In this document: positions 63,686 through 64,000 of the stretch, one piece after another | How positions within the stretch are numbered: position 1 is the first letter of the stretch | Layout of the letters: every line of letters begins with the position of its first letter | NCBI RefSeq assembly: GCF_032598785.1 | Contig: NZ_CP102984.1 | Source: Terrisporobacter petrolearius | GTDB taxonomy: Bacteria; Bacillota; Clostridia; Peptostreptococcales; Peptostreptococcaceae | Reading direction: 5' to 3' (one strand) | Length of the DNA stretch: 64,000 nt | Program-made: the position numbers and the translations under genes | Notes under the pieces: generated by a model | Told to the model about the DNA's origin: nothing | Database searches by the model: none | The model's input: only the letters and a program-made list of their open reading frames with translations

Positions 63686-63784
63686 TTATTTGTTACTCTT
63701 TAAAATTTTATTAAGAGATACACCTGCTGCTCCTGCGATTATAACAAATACTGTTGCCATAAATATCCAAGCCGTAGTAGTCAT
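63686..63784 (-). CDS. Very small single-helix membrane protein
   Basis: 32 codons: MTTTAWIFMATVFVIIAG, AGVSLNKILKSNK. AAGGAG lies 7 bases before the ATG, the reading frame is well delimited and a hairpin follows. One membrane helix spans about residues 5-24 with a basic C-terminus. It recalls the tiny accessory subunits of membrane transporters, but no partner is adjacent. No family assigned. Confidence 0.7.
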   Translation of the reverse strand: MTTTAWIFMATVFVIIAGAAGVSLNKILKSNK

Positions 63785-63897
63785 ACTATCCACTCCTTTT
63801 TATTTTATTATATTACATCACGGATTAATATTTCCCAAATTAACAGCATCTTAACAGACTTTACAATAATTTAATATTTTAATATTCTTTTAACATT

Positions 63898-64000
63898 TTA
63901 TATGATAAAATTACCATTCTCATCAAAATTTATTTCAAAATAACTTCCTTCAGTTTCAACCATTTTTTGTTCACTTATGCTTTCATAAGCCTCTTGGCTC
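63898..64000 (-). CDS. Unknown protein, C-terminal end (cut by window edge)
   Basis: About 34 codons in a minus-strand frame open to the window edge, ending SYFEINFDENGNFII before the TAA at 63898-63900. Acidic, with no recognisable family; the gene starts outside the window. Confidence 0.6.
   Translation of the reverse strand, partial: SQEAYESISEQKMVETEGSYFEINFDENGNFII

Overview
The window is AT-rich DNA from a low-GC, spore-forming anaerobic Firmicute. A spoVS gene, a collagen-like spore-surface-type protein, toxin-like cell-wall repeats, a Clostridia-type soluble NuoEF-like oxidoreductase and the mutS-mutL-miaA-hfq-ynbB gene order all point to Clostridia, most likely Peptostreptococcaceae (a relative of Clostridioides or Paeniclostridium). 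This assignment rests on gene content and my memory of families; the species is not fixed.

Layout. 1-2500: housekeeping run with the end of an HI0933/BaiN-like flavoprotein, cmk, plsC and ispH, closed by a strong terminator. 2596-4355: an orphan DUF5131 protein and a P1 (DmpA-type) peptidase. 4747-10407: a six-gene unit with ketopantoate reductase, M20 amidohydrolase, DUF997 protein, PanF-type symporter, PanB and an IclR regulator; panC and panD are absent, so the unit reads best as a pantothenate breakdown route. 10611-17155: accessory genes, including a CAT-family acetyltransferase, an HSL-type esterase split by a frameshift, a 48-triplet collagen-like protein, an NlpC/P60 protein with about 14 identical-type 21-residue repeats, a LysR remnant and a GNAT protein. 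17281-23126: POT-family transporter, CorA, an IS3-family element sitting inside a hairpin, and a phage-type integrase.

23685-34456: IscA/HesB-like protein, trmB, a secreted LRR protein, several small membrane or hypothetical proteins, spoVS, an Xer-type recombinase beside lexA (with its own SOS box), deoD, a GT2 glycosyltransferase, an alpha/beta hydrolase, an orphan holin and a DUF1540 protein. 34558-35062 is a decayed siderophore ABC transporter. 36484-46346: an SsuBC/ThiXZ-type ABC pair whose likely binding protein lies 7 kb away, with a complete BMP-type nucleoside ABC operon and two LytR-CpsA-Psr genes in between.

46421-52208: a three-gene NuoE/NuoF/large-fusion flavoenzyme resembling the Sporomusa-type electron-bifurcating transhydrogenase (Stn). 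52809-55605: an unknown protein, a DUF554 membrane protein and a stand-alone SIR2-domain protein that may be a defence gene. 55813-63397: ynbB, hfq, miaA, mutL and mutS on the minus strand. The right end carries a 32-residue membrane protein missed by size cut-offs and a truncated gene. I saw no rRNA, tRNA or CRISPR array.
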